Source of the DNA: Dreissena polymorpha
Taxonomy: Eukaryota > Mollusca > Bivalvia > Myida > Dreissenidae
NCBI RefSeq assembly: GCF_020536995.1
Contig: NC_068358.1
Coordinates: 41,585,819 to 41,649,818, forward strand
Direction: 5' to 3'
Length of the DNA: 64,000 nt
In this document: positions 1 through 13,767 of the stretch, in pieces
How the letters are laid out: the number at the start of each line of letters is the position of its first letter
How positions within the stretch are numbered: the stretch's first letter is position 1
Made by a program: the position numbers and the translations under genes
Notes under the pieces: model-generated
Told to the model about the DNA's origin: nothing
Database searches by the model: none
Seen by the model: the letters and a program-made list of their open reading frames with translations, nothing else

Positions 1-796
1 TTTCAGACACTGCTCAAGGCCCGTAAATTCGACACAAATCAATGGACCGAAACGACGTCATTAGGTTTACAATCGTGACATAACTGCTCTGTGACTTCAA
101 ACTGCAGTGTCCAAGGCACGTAACTTCGCCAAATATTAATGGACCGTAACTTTCTCTTGATGTTTTCGAGTTGGATAAACTGCTGTGTGGCTTCAAAGTG
201 AAAAGGAGGAATTGTGTTTCACAAACGTAGCTTTTGTTATTGAATACTTTTACAACCAAAATAAAAACAATTGAAATCTTTTAAATAATAATAACTGAAT
301 AATAACGAGTTGTAACCGTGAACCGTATAGTTTTAGATGCACTTGATAAATAACTCTGAAGTAAACCGATAGAACAGATCAACTCGATCGAATCCGCAAA
401 TTTCGTTCAACCGCAAATTGCGTTCACACGGAAGCTTTAGTGCACAATCTAGAACATTCGGTTGTGAAACTATCATTCTAGATCATTCGGCATAGATTTA
501 CTAGTCCATCAGACGGTTATTTATATTTTTGCTGGGAAACCATTTATATCAGTGTATGGGAAAAATAAATCCGATCATATTACCCAGAGTGGCAGTGATA
601 GCTTCTTACAATGAACAAAACGCAGTTTTCAACCAAGCCCATTAATTCAGACCATAGCCATGATATTGACAGTATTTTAAATACGTTTTGGCAATTCTTT
701 CTCCTACCTGAGTGGGTTTGGTAGTGTCATTAAAGGTAAATAATGCAAGTAAACTTGGCCTAACACTATTCCAAACGTCATGCAATTGCTAGTAAA
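1..796. other. No gene recognised
   Basis: AT-rich sequence with no coding region, RNA gene or clear repeat array that I can support. A short stretch near 373-390 (AGATCAACTCGATC) matches the start of the GATC-rich array at about 58,028 and may be a relic of the same element family. Confidence 0.4.
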
Positions 797-1379
797 GTAA
801 GGCTACTATTCCATCTGTCCGCATCCGCATCCGCATATCCGCATCCGCAAAAAAATACAACAAGTAGAAATGCACTGCGCTTATTCCATTCATCCGCATC
901 CGCATCCGCATATCTGCACGCGCAATAGGCGTCCGCTAAAGAACGCTCAAGTGAGCATTTTAATGCGGATGCGGACAAGATACGGACGGCATTTAGCACG
1001 ATGAGGGGGCTGTCATCGCACAAATTAACTGAAAAACTAATCGAATTCGTGAAAAAATAACCCAGAATTATACAACCAACGCAGTTTGCATATCAGGACT
1101 CTGATTTCAATTCAAATGTTTGGAAAAGCATAGCCAAGGCACTAGAAGAAGATGTTTTAGGTATTTACCATTTGTATTCGTTTACGGACAGAATGATGAT
1201 TTGTACCTTTTACGGTTGTCCTTCATAATAATCATCTCATTTATAATTTTCAGTTTTATCTATATAATAAAAGAAAGATACGTTCGACGTATGCGGATAA
1301 ATGGAATATAGCGTCCGTATTATGATTTTGCGGATACGGACGCGGATACGGATGCGGATAGATGGAATACTAGCCTCAC
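797..1379 (+). mobile_element. Harbinger-like DNA element with CCGCAT-array ends and a MADF fragment
   Basis: The two ends are inverted copies of GTRAGGCTANTATTCCATC, followed by tandem CCGCAT motifs on the left (about 818-849) and GCGGATACGGA motifs on the right (about 1,330-1,360). A second, inner pair of inverted ends (near 870-905 and 1,288-1,313) suggests nesting or internal duplication. The interior encodes a broken MADF DNA-binding domain, the accessory protein type carried by PIF/Harbinger elements, and no transposase, so the element is non-autonomous. I found no clean target-site duplication, so the exact ends could shift by a few bases. Confidence 0.6.
1001..1169 (+). pseudogene. 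MADF/Myb-SANT-like DNA-binding domain fragment
   Basis: Read from the ATG at 1,001, the frame gives a pattern typical of the N-terminal half of a MADF domain: residues KLTEKLIEFVKK, then a proline-containing turn, then FAYQDSDFNSNVWKSIAKAL with the diagnostic Trp-Lys-x-Ile-Ala. One in-frame TAA stop follows the lysine pair (codon 20). After about codon 56 the family pattern is lost. In PIF/Harbinger elements such a protein recruits the transposase to the element ends. Here it is broken and short, so it is probably inactive. The family call rests on motif recognition only. Confidence 0.5.
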
Positions 1380-1754
1380 GTTTAAAAGGCTTAATTTATT
1401 GGCTTATAAAATAATTAATGCACTCGTTGTGATATTTCGTCAGATGAAGATACATAAATTTTCGCAAAGTAAGCGATATGTTGAACATAAATGTGTAAAA
1501 TATATATTTACACGTTATAGTGATTTAGAATACCATTGCTATCGCTTAGTTTGTAACATAAGATACAACAATTTTCATAACACCAAACTAGATAGATTTA
1601 AGACCTACTCTGCTTTGGAAAACCCTCACACTATTGTAGCTGATACAGGAAGAGATGTGCACAATTATTACAACACAACTGATAACACCGAGCTGTTCCC
1701 TAGGGCACGTACGTAGTACTATGCGGGAAACCTCCGGCAGGGCAGGCAGAATTA

Positions 1755-1816
1755 CAGACAGACAGACAGACAGACGGACAGACAGTTGGACAGACGGACG
1801 GACGGACGGACGGAGT
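1755..1816. repeat. GACA/GACG tetranucleotide microsatellite
   Basis: A run of GACA units passes into GACG units with few interruptions, followed by a looser GAGTG/GATT-rich stretch to about 1,900. Confidence 0.85.
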
Positions 1817-1819
1817 GGT

Positions 1820-3058
<1,239 letters not shown>

Positions 3059-3059
3059 C

Positions 3060-5430
3060 CAATGATTTATAACACTTTGTAATTAATATTACAAAGTCAC
3101 ATTCTAAATTGAATAACTTGGCTACGGGCCGAGTTGCAAGTATCGGGGTACTTTGACTATTAGTGCATTTGGATATTTGTTACGGTAATCGAAATCGTCA
3201 TTTCATGCCCTTTCATGCCCTTTGTTTCTTCCTACGTATTTTTTTTATTAATTATTACGTGTGCATGGATTGGAATGAGATACCTAGCATGCAGGGTGCG
3301 TATCTCAGTTTCGATAAAGCAATTGTATTTATAGTGTACACATCCTGAATAAAGGTCTCCCGGAACGGTACATTTTAAACAGATATATATCTACGTCAAA
3401 ACATGGTGTTTATGATACTAAGTTCGAATATTGCATCATACACCACTACCGTCATCAATTGTTTTCATTGGAATAAAGGTCCCATGTTCACGTGGTAAAA
3501 GTAAAAACAAACACTCCATATCGTCGTTTTTTTATTGAGTGGACTTCATTTTTTTATCAAGTGCATATCTGTATACATCGCTGCACTTAAGTATTCCCTC
3601 CCTGTGAAAGATTAACCGGATGAAACGCTTTATCATGCGGATAATTTTTGCTTCAATATCTATTTGGAGTAAATATACGTAATACTGTAGACTATACTAT
3701 TTTTAGTAAAAATTATTGCTGAAATTAATTATTTTGTTTATGTTGGTACATGTATATGATTGAAAGCAAACAAATTTACTATACTAGACAGTTGAATTGA
3801 ATGTTTATATCACTTACAGTTGTTTTGAAAAGTCAACCGCGATCAGGCATGTACTATACTGATGCTAAATTCTTTACTTATAAAACATGTTGTAGATAAA
3901 ACATGATTACTTCTATATAAACATGTTAGAATGTATTAATATTTGCCTTATACAATTTATCCTAGCTTTAACCCGTACAACAGGCTTTACATTCATTTCT
4001 TAAATTCAACCAGTGTTGCTTTAAAAATACATAGCTTGCCAATATGAACCTTGTCCTGACCTTTTATGCATGAATATATTTAATACCGTTACGATAATTA
4101 TATATGTTTCCGTTCTTCAAGCTGCTTAGTTCGGTTGCCGCGTACCTCACTAAGAATTCTGTAATGGCGCAATTAGCCTCGTGTAAAAAATGCACTAACA
4201 GTGTAAGATATATGGTACTTAGAGTTCACCTATGCCAAGTTTTGTAGAGCTTTATTGACGATGCTGCGAAGCAACTCGTCTGTTATCATACCATGACCAA
4301 AATGGCGACCTATGTAAAAGACCGAGCCAGTCCGATTGAGATAGCTCGATTTTTCTGATCGGCATACCTCGCTGATTATCATTGATAAAGGTATAGAAAT
4401 CTCAGCTATAAATAGGACAGCATATTCTGGGAAAAAGATTTAATAATAGATTGAAAACGTTAATTTTAAATCAGTTATATTAAATCCATTGTATGTTTAT
4501 AGATCAATGAAACAACTATGCATTTTCTGTATAGTATTTGACATTTGTCGTGATTCAGTAAATAAATTGCGAATTAAAACGTGTATAATTAACTTTCAAC
4601 GCGATCATGAGTGTAAAAAAAACGAATTATTTCGAACCTGCCATTTGTAAACGTTGGAGCGACTATGGTATATAAACAGCATAATAGCCGCATGACGTCT
4701 GTGGCAGGTCGGACCTCAAAGACCTCGTAAAGAGGCCGATAGGACCTGTAAATAAACTCTGATATACACACATGACATGTTTGAAACTCGCTCTTATGCG
4801 TGCTTTCTCATTTTGCATATTTAATAAACTTTATAAACAGAAATTACAGAGTCACATCAGTGAACATACTATGTTTGATAATTCATTCGTTTGTTGGATA
4901 TTGTTTGCTGTTTTAAACACATATTAGGTCATATCGCGGAGATTTAGTTAACCGTACCATGTGTTCATGGGCGAACTCACGTATTCAAGTGCTCTTACGA
5001 CTATGTGCTCATACCTACTTTCGGGAATCATCATGAAATTATTGCCGTACTTAACGAACAAACATGCCTAAGCTTATTGAATTAGAGAAAAAAACAATAA
5101 TCACAAGAGAAAAATTATATGTTCATGCACATGGGCATGTGCAATCACGTCCGTACACATAGCATCATTAACTTAGGAAAGGAAACAACGAAATATAAAG
5201 TTTGGTATGATGTGAAATTAAAGAGCATGGTGTAATTAAAGAACATGTCAAGTTTTGAATTTATATGCTGAAACGAAATGTTATAACCCACAAACGTTTT
5301 ACTGTAACAGAACTTTTTTTAAGATAAGTTGTACAGAAAATACACGTCCAATATCTTTTTAAAGATATTTCTTGTTATATTTGATCGAGAATGTAACCCG
5401 CCTCCCAGTTTCGCTGAATGGATCAAGTTC
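3060..5430. other. No gene; partial diverged copy of a unit-2 segment
   Basis: Around 3,180-3,350 the sequence aligns by eye with about 30,640-30,790: both contain CCCTTTGTTTCTTCCTACGTA followed by a CATGACT/CATGGAT stretch and CAGTTTCGATAAA. Around 4,790-4,830 it resembles 32,940-32,980 (TATGCGTGCTT then CTCATTTTG). This could be the decayed tail of an even older copy of the duplicated segment. No coding region is supported. Confidence 0.35.
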
Positions 5431-5454
5431 CCCACGGGTACTGATTCCCCGTAA

Positions 5455-5665
5455 CCCCATTTTTTTCATACCCTACATTTTTCGTACCCAATTTTTTTTT
5501 CGTACCCAAATTTTTGCTCGTACCCAAATTTGTTTTCGTACCCATTTTTTTTTCTTGTCCATTTTTTTTTCGTAACCAAATCTTTTTTCGTATTTATTTG
5601 TTTTTGGCATAATTTTTGTTCCCTAAATTTTCGTACCCATTTTTTTCCTACCCAAAATTTTCGTA
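5455..5665. repeat. T-rich minisatellite, CGTACCCA plus T-tract
   Basis: About ten imperfect units of 17-21 bp, each a CGTACCCA core and a run of T. The unit length varies with the T-tract. The array keeps several frames open on both strands, which is composition and not coding signal. Confidence 0.8.
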
Positions 5666-5895
5666 CCCACATACACAATTGTGGTGATGTAGATAAACTT
5701 AGATGCTTTTATATCAATCCTCTTCAAAGCATCGTCACACCAGTAGTGTCAGTACTTTGATATTGGATGAAGTTACTCCAACGTTGTTAGTATACGAGGA
5801 AGGTTTGATTTAAAAGGCGTACGTAATACCCCATTCGCAAACAATGCGAGTATCGTGTTACATTATTGTGTTTTTTTAGTCAATAACATACACCA

Positions 5896-6822
5896 CTGTA
5901 TAAGTGAATATTTCCGCGTGTCGAAAAGTTAACGAATTCACAAAAACAGACATTTCGCGCGTGGAAATGTTAGCGAATCGCCCGTATCAAAAGGACATAA
6001 AAATATTTCACGTTGTAAAAATTGTAATTTATTGCTGGTTGCATACAATCCGATTATAATTGTCAGATACTTACCGTTAGTTTAAACGATCGTTAGATTG
6101 ACGGATTATAGCTGACAACATTTTAACATTGTTAGTGTTGTGAAATATTTGTTTATTTTATGGATAAATTGATCTTGTTCTATGTAAACTGTTTTACTGA
6201 TTTGTGATAACACTTTACTTGTGAAATAAAACGATTTCAGCGTTGTTCGTTCTGTCTTTTTCTTTGTCCAAAAATTGCTGTTTGATGTGAGGGGGGGGGG
6301 GGGGAGGGAAACTGTTAACAATGCCTTTTCTCCGAAAACAATAATCCTATTGTTATCAAGCGATAAGGTGTGAAAACATGTTTTCCTAACGGGGCTACTG
6401 TATTGATCGATATGCGATACCTAAACAACTGTTTGTAAAATCAGTTTATTTGTTCAGTCATTTATTTTCAGATGTAACCAAACAGCTTTGGCAATCTTTG
6501 AGTAATGCCCTAACTAAGCAGTATGTTAAGAGTTAATCAAACATAAAATAAACATTTTGTTTATAATACGTTTTTATATATATTTCTCCAAAATGTTATA
6601 TTCGTAATTATATAAAATCGATAACAAAGTAGTTTTTATCTTAAACAAGTGTCAAGATTAATTTTCTTACACGATGGTATACAGTAATTATCTTTACCCG
6701 GTGTCACCGTAAATTTCTACCTCAATGGGGGCGCAATTTTGGCTGGGGGAAAATTTAGCGAATTTATTGCGTTCGCGAAATTCGCAAACATTTCCACCTC
6801 GCTAACTTTACCACTTATACAG
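5896..6822. mobile_element. Inverted-repeat DNA element (CTGTATAAGTG ends)
   Basis: The ends are inverted copies of CTGTATAAGTG. They are followed by matching subterminal sequence: a GTGGAAATGTTAGCGAA-type block on the left near 5,960 and its inverse near 6,790. The interior has no transposase and includes a 14-bp G run at 6,291-6,304. This looks like a non-autonomous element of about 0.93 kb. The family is not assigned. Confidence 0.55.
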
Positions 6823-6959
6823 CATTACGAATGTACCGAACTGTAACATATACAATATAATCGCATATTTACTTCAGTATGTTTCAAATATGGGCGTGAA
6901 CAGTACAAGAGCAATTCATCCGTAAATCTTAGGTCAGACAAAAGTAGAACGCCCGGTGA

Positions 6960-7098
6960 GGCAATATGGTGTCAATCTGAGCGTAAAGATTTGATTGGTT
7001 ACGACTGGAGCGCTCGGTGATGCAATAATCCATATATGGTGTCAATCTAAGCGCAGAGATTTGATTGGTTAAGACTGGAAAGCTCATAGGTGCAATTT
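6960..7098. repeat. Two tandem copies of a unit of about 62 bp
   Basis: The sequence TATGGTGTCAATCT, then AGATTTGATTGGTTA and GACTGGA, occurs twice in tandem with a handful of changes. Confidence 0.65.
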
Positions 7099-7204
7099 TC
7101 CGTATTGCTAAATACTTAACGTGTGTGATAAGCCTGTACTGTACTGGCTAGATGTTTACCGTGCATTATAATATAATATTACATTATTATAATATGCGAA
7201 AATG

Positions 7205-7345
7205 GATCTTATGCCATATGTGGCCATCTGGGCTCAAGACCAGCCTGCGCATTCGCAGTGTCCGCTGTAAATACACGCTGTGGTCTCATTAGCGGACAGG
7301 GTAGCTTCTGATCAGACTGTGTGTATTGCTTAAGATCTATTTTCG
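7205..7345. repeat. Diverged interspersed repeat with GCGGACA hairpin
   Basis: Contains GACCAGCCTGCGCATTCGCAG and a GTCCGCTGTAAA / AGCGGACA inverted pair, a pattern I associate with a short hairpin repeat common in bivalve genomes. It is a degraded copy with uncertain ends. Confidence 0.35.
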
Positions 7346-7859
7346 CATGACGCGTATGTGTCTGCTTTTAATATCATACTTCACATAAGAAGCGCTGTTC
7401 ACGTCCAGTTCAATTATGACAGTTTGACAATAACATCGAGAACGCACGAGGTAATCCAATAAATAGCGCATGAACGAGATATTTAAAGCGTTGTCAAGTC
7501 ACTATTCAAACCATTCTGCACGCGTTTTAAGATGCTTATTAATTTTGACGATGCGAAAGTTTCTTACCTTGCAATAGGGGAAATTTTATTTTATCTATTA
7601 CCATTGTATTTAAGCATGATAACCGCTTTTGGAATCGAGATATCAGCTTTTAGAATATACGTAACTTAAAAGAGCATTTTGTATCTCGTAAAATCTATGA
7701 TACCAGACCTAGCGTTGAAATTTTGGTTATCGCTATAAGGAACAATGAATTTAATGGGTTAACTTTATTTGACGGTATATTTTACGAAATTAATAAGGTT
7801 TGAACATTTAACATTTTTAAGATATATTGTATTATGCGATGTGGGAACAGTGTATATGG

Positions 7860-9740
7860 ACCGAAGCCAAAGGCTGAGCTTACTGGTAGTTTACAGTTTA
7901 TGGCTGCCATTCTAGTCACTATTCTTCTGTTGATTTTTGTTTTTGTATTGTGGTAATTCTCACATTATCCGTGGTCATATTGTCTTTTTAGTGTGCACCG
8001 AATATGTTCGTCCTGTGTATTATCCAGTGTATTAGTAACGATTGTTAAATCACCGTTAAGCATTGATAACAATGGAATTATTGTAATGCAAAACAATTCA
8101 TATTTTGAAATATGCTTCATTTACAAGAGTAGCTTTACATATCGCGTTCCATATAAGAAAATGGCAAACGGTTTACATGCTAGTTAATTCCTCTCTCGAT
8201 AAATATATATATATCAAACATTGTGCGAGATACGATTAGAGAATAAAAGTATGTCGTCCCTTGCCTAACAACTTATTGTGACTACATTAATCTTGTTACG
8301 CTGTTTACTCACTTTAAATATAAAGAACATATCGTGTGCACCAACAAAAAATAAATGTAAGGTTAGGTAGGACCTTACACATAAAACACAGGTTTGTTAA
8401 AAAATGCATGTTTTGTTTTGTTTTATAAGCTATTTGAAAAAATCAGAGGTAACGTAATAATGTCCATGTTTGAAAAAATACACCGACTGACTCCCACTGT
8501 GAGCTGTGTGTTCGGTATTAAAGGCTGTGTATCGGTATTAAATTAACTTTAGTAATAGCGATTGCGCATATAATGAACTGAAACAGTACACACAATACTT
8601 GTAGTTAATTGTTACCATATTCCAGAAATGCTGTACTCAACAGCAGTATATTTATTGGTGTTGTTGTTGTTATATTCCTTTTTCCACTCCAGAGTCATTA
8701 ATGTAAGGTCATCGAAACTTTTAACAGTTTTTGGCTGTCAGTCTCGTATGTTTTAGAAAATTACACACACAATAAATCCTTGTTTATAATCAATTGGTTT
8801 ATCACGATAAGCGGAAGTACCAGTAATCCATAGTCTTCAAAATGCATTTATGTGAACCAATACGATATGTTATTACAAAGACCTATATATAGATGTGTAT
8901 TATAGGTCTTTGGTTATTATAAACACGTTCGCGGATTCGTTTAAAAATCTGTGAATGCTTGACAAACAACTCCAATCAAGTATACGACCCTTGACATTAA
9001 AACGTGATGTGCATTCTGGCTCTCTACAGCCTTATATCATCACTATTAATAAAATACGTATTTGGTACTTCGTTTTCTTTGATGTATGCTAAGAATCATT
9101 CTAGTCCCTGAACGCAAATTGCTGTGGAAAACATATAATAAGAAATATACATGTCTTAAACTCCTGCCCGCTTTACCTTGTTATATTTCGTTTGGGTTTT
9201 CACGTTACTGTCGTGAGCATTATCAACATACAAGTATACTGTAGTAAAAGAAGAAAATATTTCAAGGGAAAAAACACATAAGAAATTCGATATTTGACAG
9301 AAACGACTTAATCAGAAAACGTGTCTGCTTGTTTGACTACCGCCTTTAACAGCGAATACGGGCACTTGTGAATGATGCTTATCGCGTCTAGACATCTTTA
9401 TTGGCATGATACCGCTTTCTTTCAAGAGACGAGCGTAACGGCATAAACAACATTCCAGTGAAAGATTTTTATGGTGATGTATTACATTTTTCTTACAAAT
9501 AAATTAATTGGCTGACGATGCAAACATACACAACTATGAAGTGGCATTGAACCTGTGTTTTTCAATAACAGTGTAGTATTGAATCTTATTTACAATGCCA
9601 ATGTGACTATATATCGGTAGAACTCCGCGTAATGGGTTTATACGGAAGGTCTGGTGAACTTTTAATTCAGTTCCATTAAAACAAGTAGGCGTTAGGACTT
9701 GTTACCATTCCTTCAAATAATGAAATCGTGTTAGTGTACA
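7860..9740. repeat. Unit 1, left part of duplicated segment
   Basis: Blocks here recur in order in the other units. About 7,870-7,960 and 8,100-8,270 match 50,640-50,920. About 8,260-8,500 matches 25,870-26,160. About 9,260-9,480 matches 26,350-26,490 and 52,440-52,660, sharing AAATTCGATATTTGACAGAAA and ATAATACCGCTTTCT-like blocks. No coding region is supported inside. A small hairpin (AAAGACCTATA / TATAGGTCTTT) lies at 8,877-8,911. Confidence 0.6.
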
Positions 9741-10122
9741 TGTTGATATATTGAGACTTTTGATAGAGAACGTTTGTTTGATTCGTCGCTGCAATCACTC
9801 TTCATATAAGATACATTTTCAAATGAGAAGACATGAATACAATTGTTTTGTGGGAATCAATATGCGCCAGAGAAAACTAGATTCTTATAGTTGCATATCT
9901 AAGGGCCGTGGCGAGTTGCTCAAATTTGAACGCATGTAAACTTGTGTGTTTATTAATTCAACTTAATTAAATACTAGATATGTTTTTGTACAAACAAATA
10001 TGTATTCTCAAATGCTAAATGGACGATAGCTTGTGATTTTATTCATGACGTACATGTCGTTAGCTTTAATAACTGGCCGTTAATGTTTAAAGCAACCTGT
10101 CTTACCATGTATATCTTTAGAT

Positions 10123-10315
10123 ATGGGTCTTGTCCTGAGAAAACTGGGCATAACGCATGTGCGTAAAGTGTCGTCCCAGATTAGCCTGTGCAGTCCGCAC
10201 AGGCTAATCAGGGACGACACTTTCCGCTTTAACGGTATTTTTCGTTTAAAGGAAGTCCCTTTGTACCGAAAATCTAGTTTAAGCGGAAAGTGTCGCTTAC
10301 AATACAATATTCATG
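10123..10315 (+). mobile_element. Short hairpin element, CGACACTTTCCGC family
   Basis: It carries GATTAGCCTGTGC and its inverse GCACAGGCTAATC around a CAGTCC loop, flanked by GTGTCGTCCC and GGGACGACACTTTCCGC. A near-complete copy in the opposite orientation lies at 26,158-26,335, and partial copies near 27,570, 35,790, 40,995 and 56,500. It is non-coding and non-autonomous. Confidence 0.7.
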
Positions 10316-10424
10316 AACAGTAAAACTGGAACGCATGTGTTGTACTCAAATAAAGACTGAATTACGTGATTTTACAGTAGTGTGCACCAACTTGAAGTTC
10401 GATATAAAGATATAAAACGATTGC

Positions 10425-10515
10425 TTAACCCATTTATGCCTAGTGGACTCTCTCATCCTTCTAAATTGGATCAATTTATTTCCAAAATTAGGGATAAATA
10501 TAATAAAAATATTAG
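10425..10515 (+). mobile_element. Truncated copy of the AACCCATTTATGCCTAG element
   Basis: Starts TTAACCCATTTATGCCTAG and continues with CTCTCATCCTTCTAAATTGG as in the complete copies at 13,768 and 26,987. It then ends abruptly where the THAP-fragment nest begins. Confidence 0.65.
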
Positions 10516-10525
10516 TTTATAAAGA

Positions 10526-13200
10526 ACATTACCTATGTATAACGGGTATTTCGGTACTTTAAACACGCTCCCAAACGCTTTTGCGCTTACCGAAATCTAA
10601 CCTGTTACTACGTGTAATGGTGGTATTAGTAATGAGTTAACACCTCTACACTGGAATTTACCGATGTTATTGACGAAAATACCGTTCTAACGAAACATTT
10701 TTGTCCACATGTATTTGACACCAATAGCGTTTTATAACTGGAATTGATATGACGCCGCCTGTCAATCAAATCCTTATCTAAGAATTGATCTACCAATCAG
10801 CGATCGATTAATCGGGCGCGCGAGTTAGCAACGAACTGTCCGCCATTTTCCTAGAAATGTCTAGGTTCACTTTTATTGCAACGAGTTTCTTTTGTTTTCC
10901 TCTTTAAAAAACGTAGATTAAAATGGTAAAACGGTGTCAATGGGGATTATGTAACTCGGACAATCGATATCCTGACAGATTACTTGGTGGCATTGAATTT
11001 ATATCGTTTCCAAAGCCGGAAAGAGATCTTGAGAAGTGTAAGAGACGGATAAATGCAAGCTGTCGTCCCAACAACTGAACGTCAACACTGTCAGAGACAA
11101 TTACAATATCTTATTATCGAATATACTAGAAGATTTAAATAGTTTTACTTTTTGTTATCGATCTGATCATCACATAATAGTTAATGTTTTTATTAGTTTT
11201 GTTAGTTACTAGGTGATTAATAGAAGCAAGGTTTATCTGCATTACTTTAAGAGAAGTAAAACCCAGCATGAAGCCAATTTAAGGTGTGTGTTATTACTCT
11301 GATAGTAATGCACTTTATTGTCACCAATGAACGCTTTTAATCCACACTTGGAGATCGAATGCCTAGTTCTCATTTTTCCAACGAGTTTCGTTTATTTTGT
11401 TCGAAAAAAAAAAACGGAAATAAAATATGGCAAAACGGTGTAAATAGGGATTATGTGACTCTGACATTCGGTATCCAGAAAGATTCCCAACGCGGACATG
11501 CGGTCTTGACAAGAGCGAGTTGAAGCTTCAATGTGTAGAATTACCGAGATCCCCCTTATAGAACATTAATTTATTTCAAAAACTGGAAATGTCATATAAG
11601 CAATAACTAAGCATTATTAAGTATGAATTATATCACGTCTGCATGTAAAATTTGGTACCCACTTTGCGTAACTTAACGAAATCCCCGTTATAAATCGAGT
11701 TTTTGTGTGTGTCAGAAACAATTGAAAACCATTTTATGTTACTATTTTAATAAAAACGTATCGCTAAATTCCATTGTATAAGAGTTATTATTACTGATAT
11801 AACCAATAAATGCGGTAATTTGGGGGAAGTCGGTACCTGCGCGTGCGTCTGATACTGGTAGTTTTATTAAGTAGCCTGACTGAATTTTCCTTCATACATT
11901 AACAACGCTAATTTATATCAGACAATGACCAAACTGATTGTGTTGTTTTTCACTTTCAATTAAAGTGATTGATAAATGTCCAATAAGCAATGTTTAATTT
12001 ATTAATATCACTTTTATACGTAATAACATGTGGGATTTAGTACCAACTCGGCGTCAGAAAGCGCGTGAAACTTCACCGAAATCCCAGTTATAAAGCGATA
12101 TTTCGTGTCCAATACACGAGGGAAAATGTTTCGTTAATATTTTCGTAAATATCATGGGTAAATACCGGTGTAGAAGTGTTAATTTATTGCTAATAACACC
12201 ATTACACGTAGTAACAGGTTCGATTTCGGTAAGCGCGCAAGCGTTTGAGAGCGTGTTTAATGTACCGCAAAAACCGTTATAAATAGCTGATGTTCTCTAT
12301 AAACGTATATTTTTGCATTTGCATAATGACTAAATAACACAAGCCCCTTTTACAAGTGTTATATGGTGTGAAAAAGTCCATAAAAGCCATCCGGAATATC
12401 GCGTAAATCTATATGCAATTTAAAGGCAAAGAAGCCATTTTGGTGTTAGCTTGTCTAGGTATGCTAACCGCTAAGCCACGTGATTACCGGGTAAGAGGGC
12501 GGAGCGATCATCGTCCAGGCGTCATTTCGCTGATGTTTTACACGCTTTCTGACGCCGAGCGGGTACTGAAATCCCCTATGTTATTACGTATACAAGTGAT
12601 ATCAATAATATTACACATGGCTTATGGGGCATTTATCAATTATTATAATGGATAGTGCAGAAAAAAAAGAAGCATCGATACGTTTTTTTTCAAAATAGTA
12701 AATAGTAACATAAAATAGTGTTCGCTTGTTTCAGACATGATTTATTGCGTTGATTTCGCGAAGGCACGCAAATACCAATATTTCCTATAAGTCTACATAT
12801 ACACGCGATGTGATTCATACTAAATATTGATTATATGACATTTTCAGTTTCTGAAATTAATTTATTTTCCATCAGGGGGTATTTGGTATTTTTTTCACAT
12901 TGAAGCTTTAACTCGCACTTGGAAATTGTATAAATTAAATTCCTGTAATCTACCTGTATACCGACTGTCCGAGTTACATTAACCTTATTTATACCGTTTA
13001 TTTATATTTCATTTCATATTTTTCAAACAAAATAAACGAAACTCGTTGAATAAATCAGAACTAGGCATTCGGCTTGTCTAGAAAATGGCGGACTGGTCGT
13101 TAGCAACCGGCGCGCACGATTTATCGATCACTGATTGGTCGATCGATATTTAGATAAGAATGTGTTTGACTGATGGCGAGATGTCAATTACGTACATAAA
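10526..13200. mobile_element. Nest of THAP-domain DNA-transposon fragments in inverted pairs
   Basis: Segments recur here as inverted pairs. About 10,735-10,930 pairs with 13,030-13,195, sharing ACCAATCAG.GATCGAT and GTCCGCCATTTTC blocks. About 10,560-10,690 pairs with 12,140-12,280, sharing ACGTGTAATGGTG and AAACACGCTC blocks. About 12,020-12,090 pairs with 12,540-12,600. Three copies of a THAP first exon are included: 10,923 and 11,427 on plus, and about 13,015 on minus. This looks like repeated self-insertion of a THAP-encoding DNA transposon (P-element- or Kolobok-like). No transposase catalytic region is visible. Confidence 0.55.
10923..11078 (+). pseudogene. THAP zinc-finger N-terminus, truncated
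   Basis: The frame from ATG 10,923 opens with MVKRCQWGLCNSDNRYP, then EFISFPKP and KCKRRINASCRP, then a stop at residue 52. The Cys-x4-Cys start and the FPKP box match the N-terminal half of THAP DNA-binding domains, which are C2CH fingers. The last Cys-x2-His pair is missing. In the next frame the sequence continues with QLNVNTVRDNYNI, so a one-base shift after the RPN is the likely break. A second copy at 11,427-11,530 carries a stop after MAKRCK. Confidence 0.6.
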
Positions 13201-13239
13201 GCAAAATAACTTATTATATTAGATAACCGATAATATCAA

Positions 13240-13765
13240 ATTTGGTTATCGTGTAAATTCGGTTGAACGTCATACTGGCAACTTGCTATTGGGATCTACT
13301 TCTTGTATTGTGTATACTTATGTGTGGAATCAGTTTAATAAATTTGTCATCGTGATTAAAATTACATCTGATCTAAAAAAAGCAATCACATTGAGAAGGT
13401 CGACATACGCACGTACCGTCAAGAACATTTCGTGATGGCGTGGTTCATTAGTCACTTATGCATGTGTACTTTTATCATATCTCTAAATGGAAATTCATTT
13501 TCTTCGAAATGAAATTAAATACTGCATGGTTGATTAGATTAAGTATGACGTGTTTCTCTAACCACACGAACAGGTAAAATCACATAATGTTGACTTGCAA
13601 TTTTCGTGGAAATCAAAATGCAACATTTAAATCAATTTATAATGGTTTGGTATAAACGTAGCATTTGGTTAATGAACACGCTATCGACAATGATCATGAC
13701 TTTACCTTTAAAACAAAGTATGTAATTACAACTTGAGAGGGTTCTGAGTGATTGTAGTCAATCAT
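13240..13765. repeat. Unit 1 block matching 36,600 and 57,825
   Basis: Shares AAATTCGGTT.AACGTCATAC, the CTTGTATTGTG region, GCAATCA.ATTG.GAAGGTC and ACGTAC.GT.AG.AA blocks with about 36,600-37,000 and 57,825-58,010. The right half (GAAATGAAATTAAATACT and following) matches only 36,855 onward. No gene seen. Confidence 0.65.
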
Positions 13766-13767
13766 TA

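Noticed and set aside
5372-5760. Open frames on both strands rich in Phe/Thr or Lys/Tyr
   Set aside because: They follow the CGTACCCA plus T-tract minisatellite and carry no independent coding evidence.
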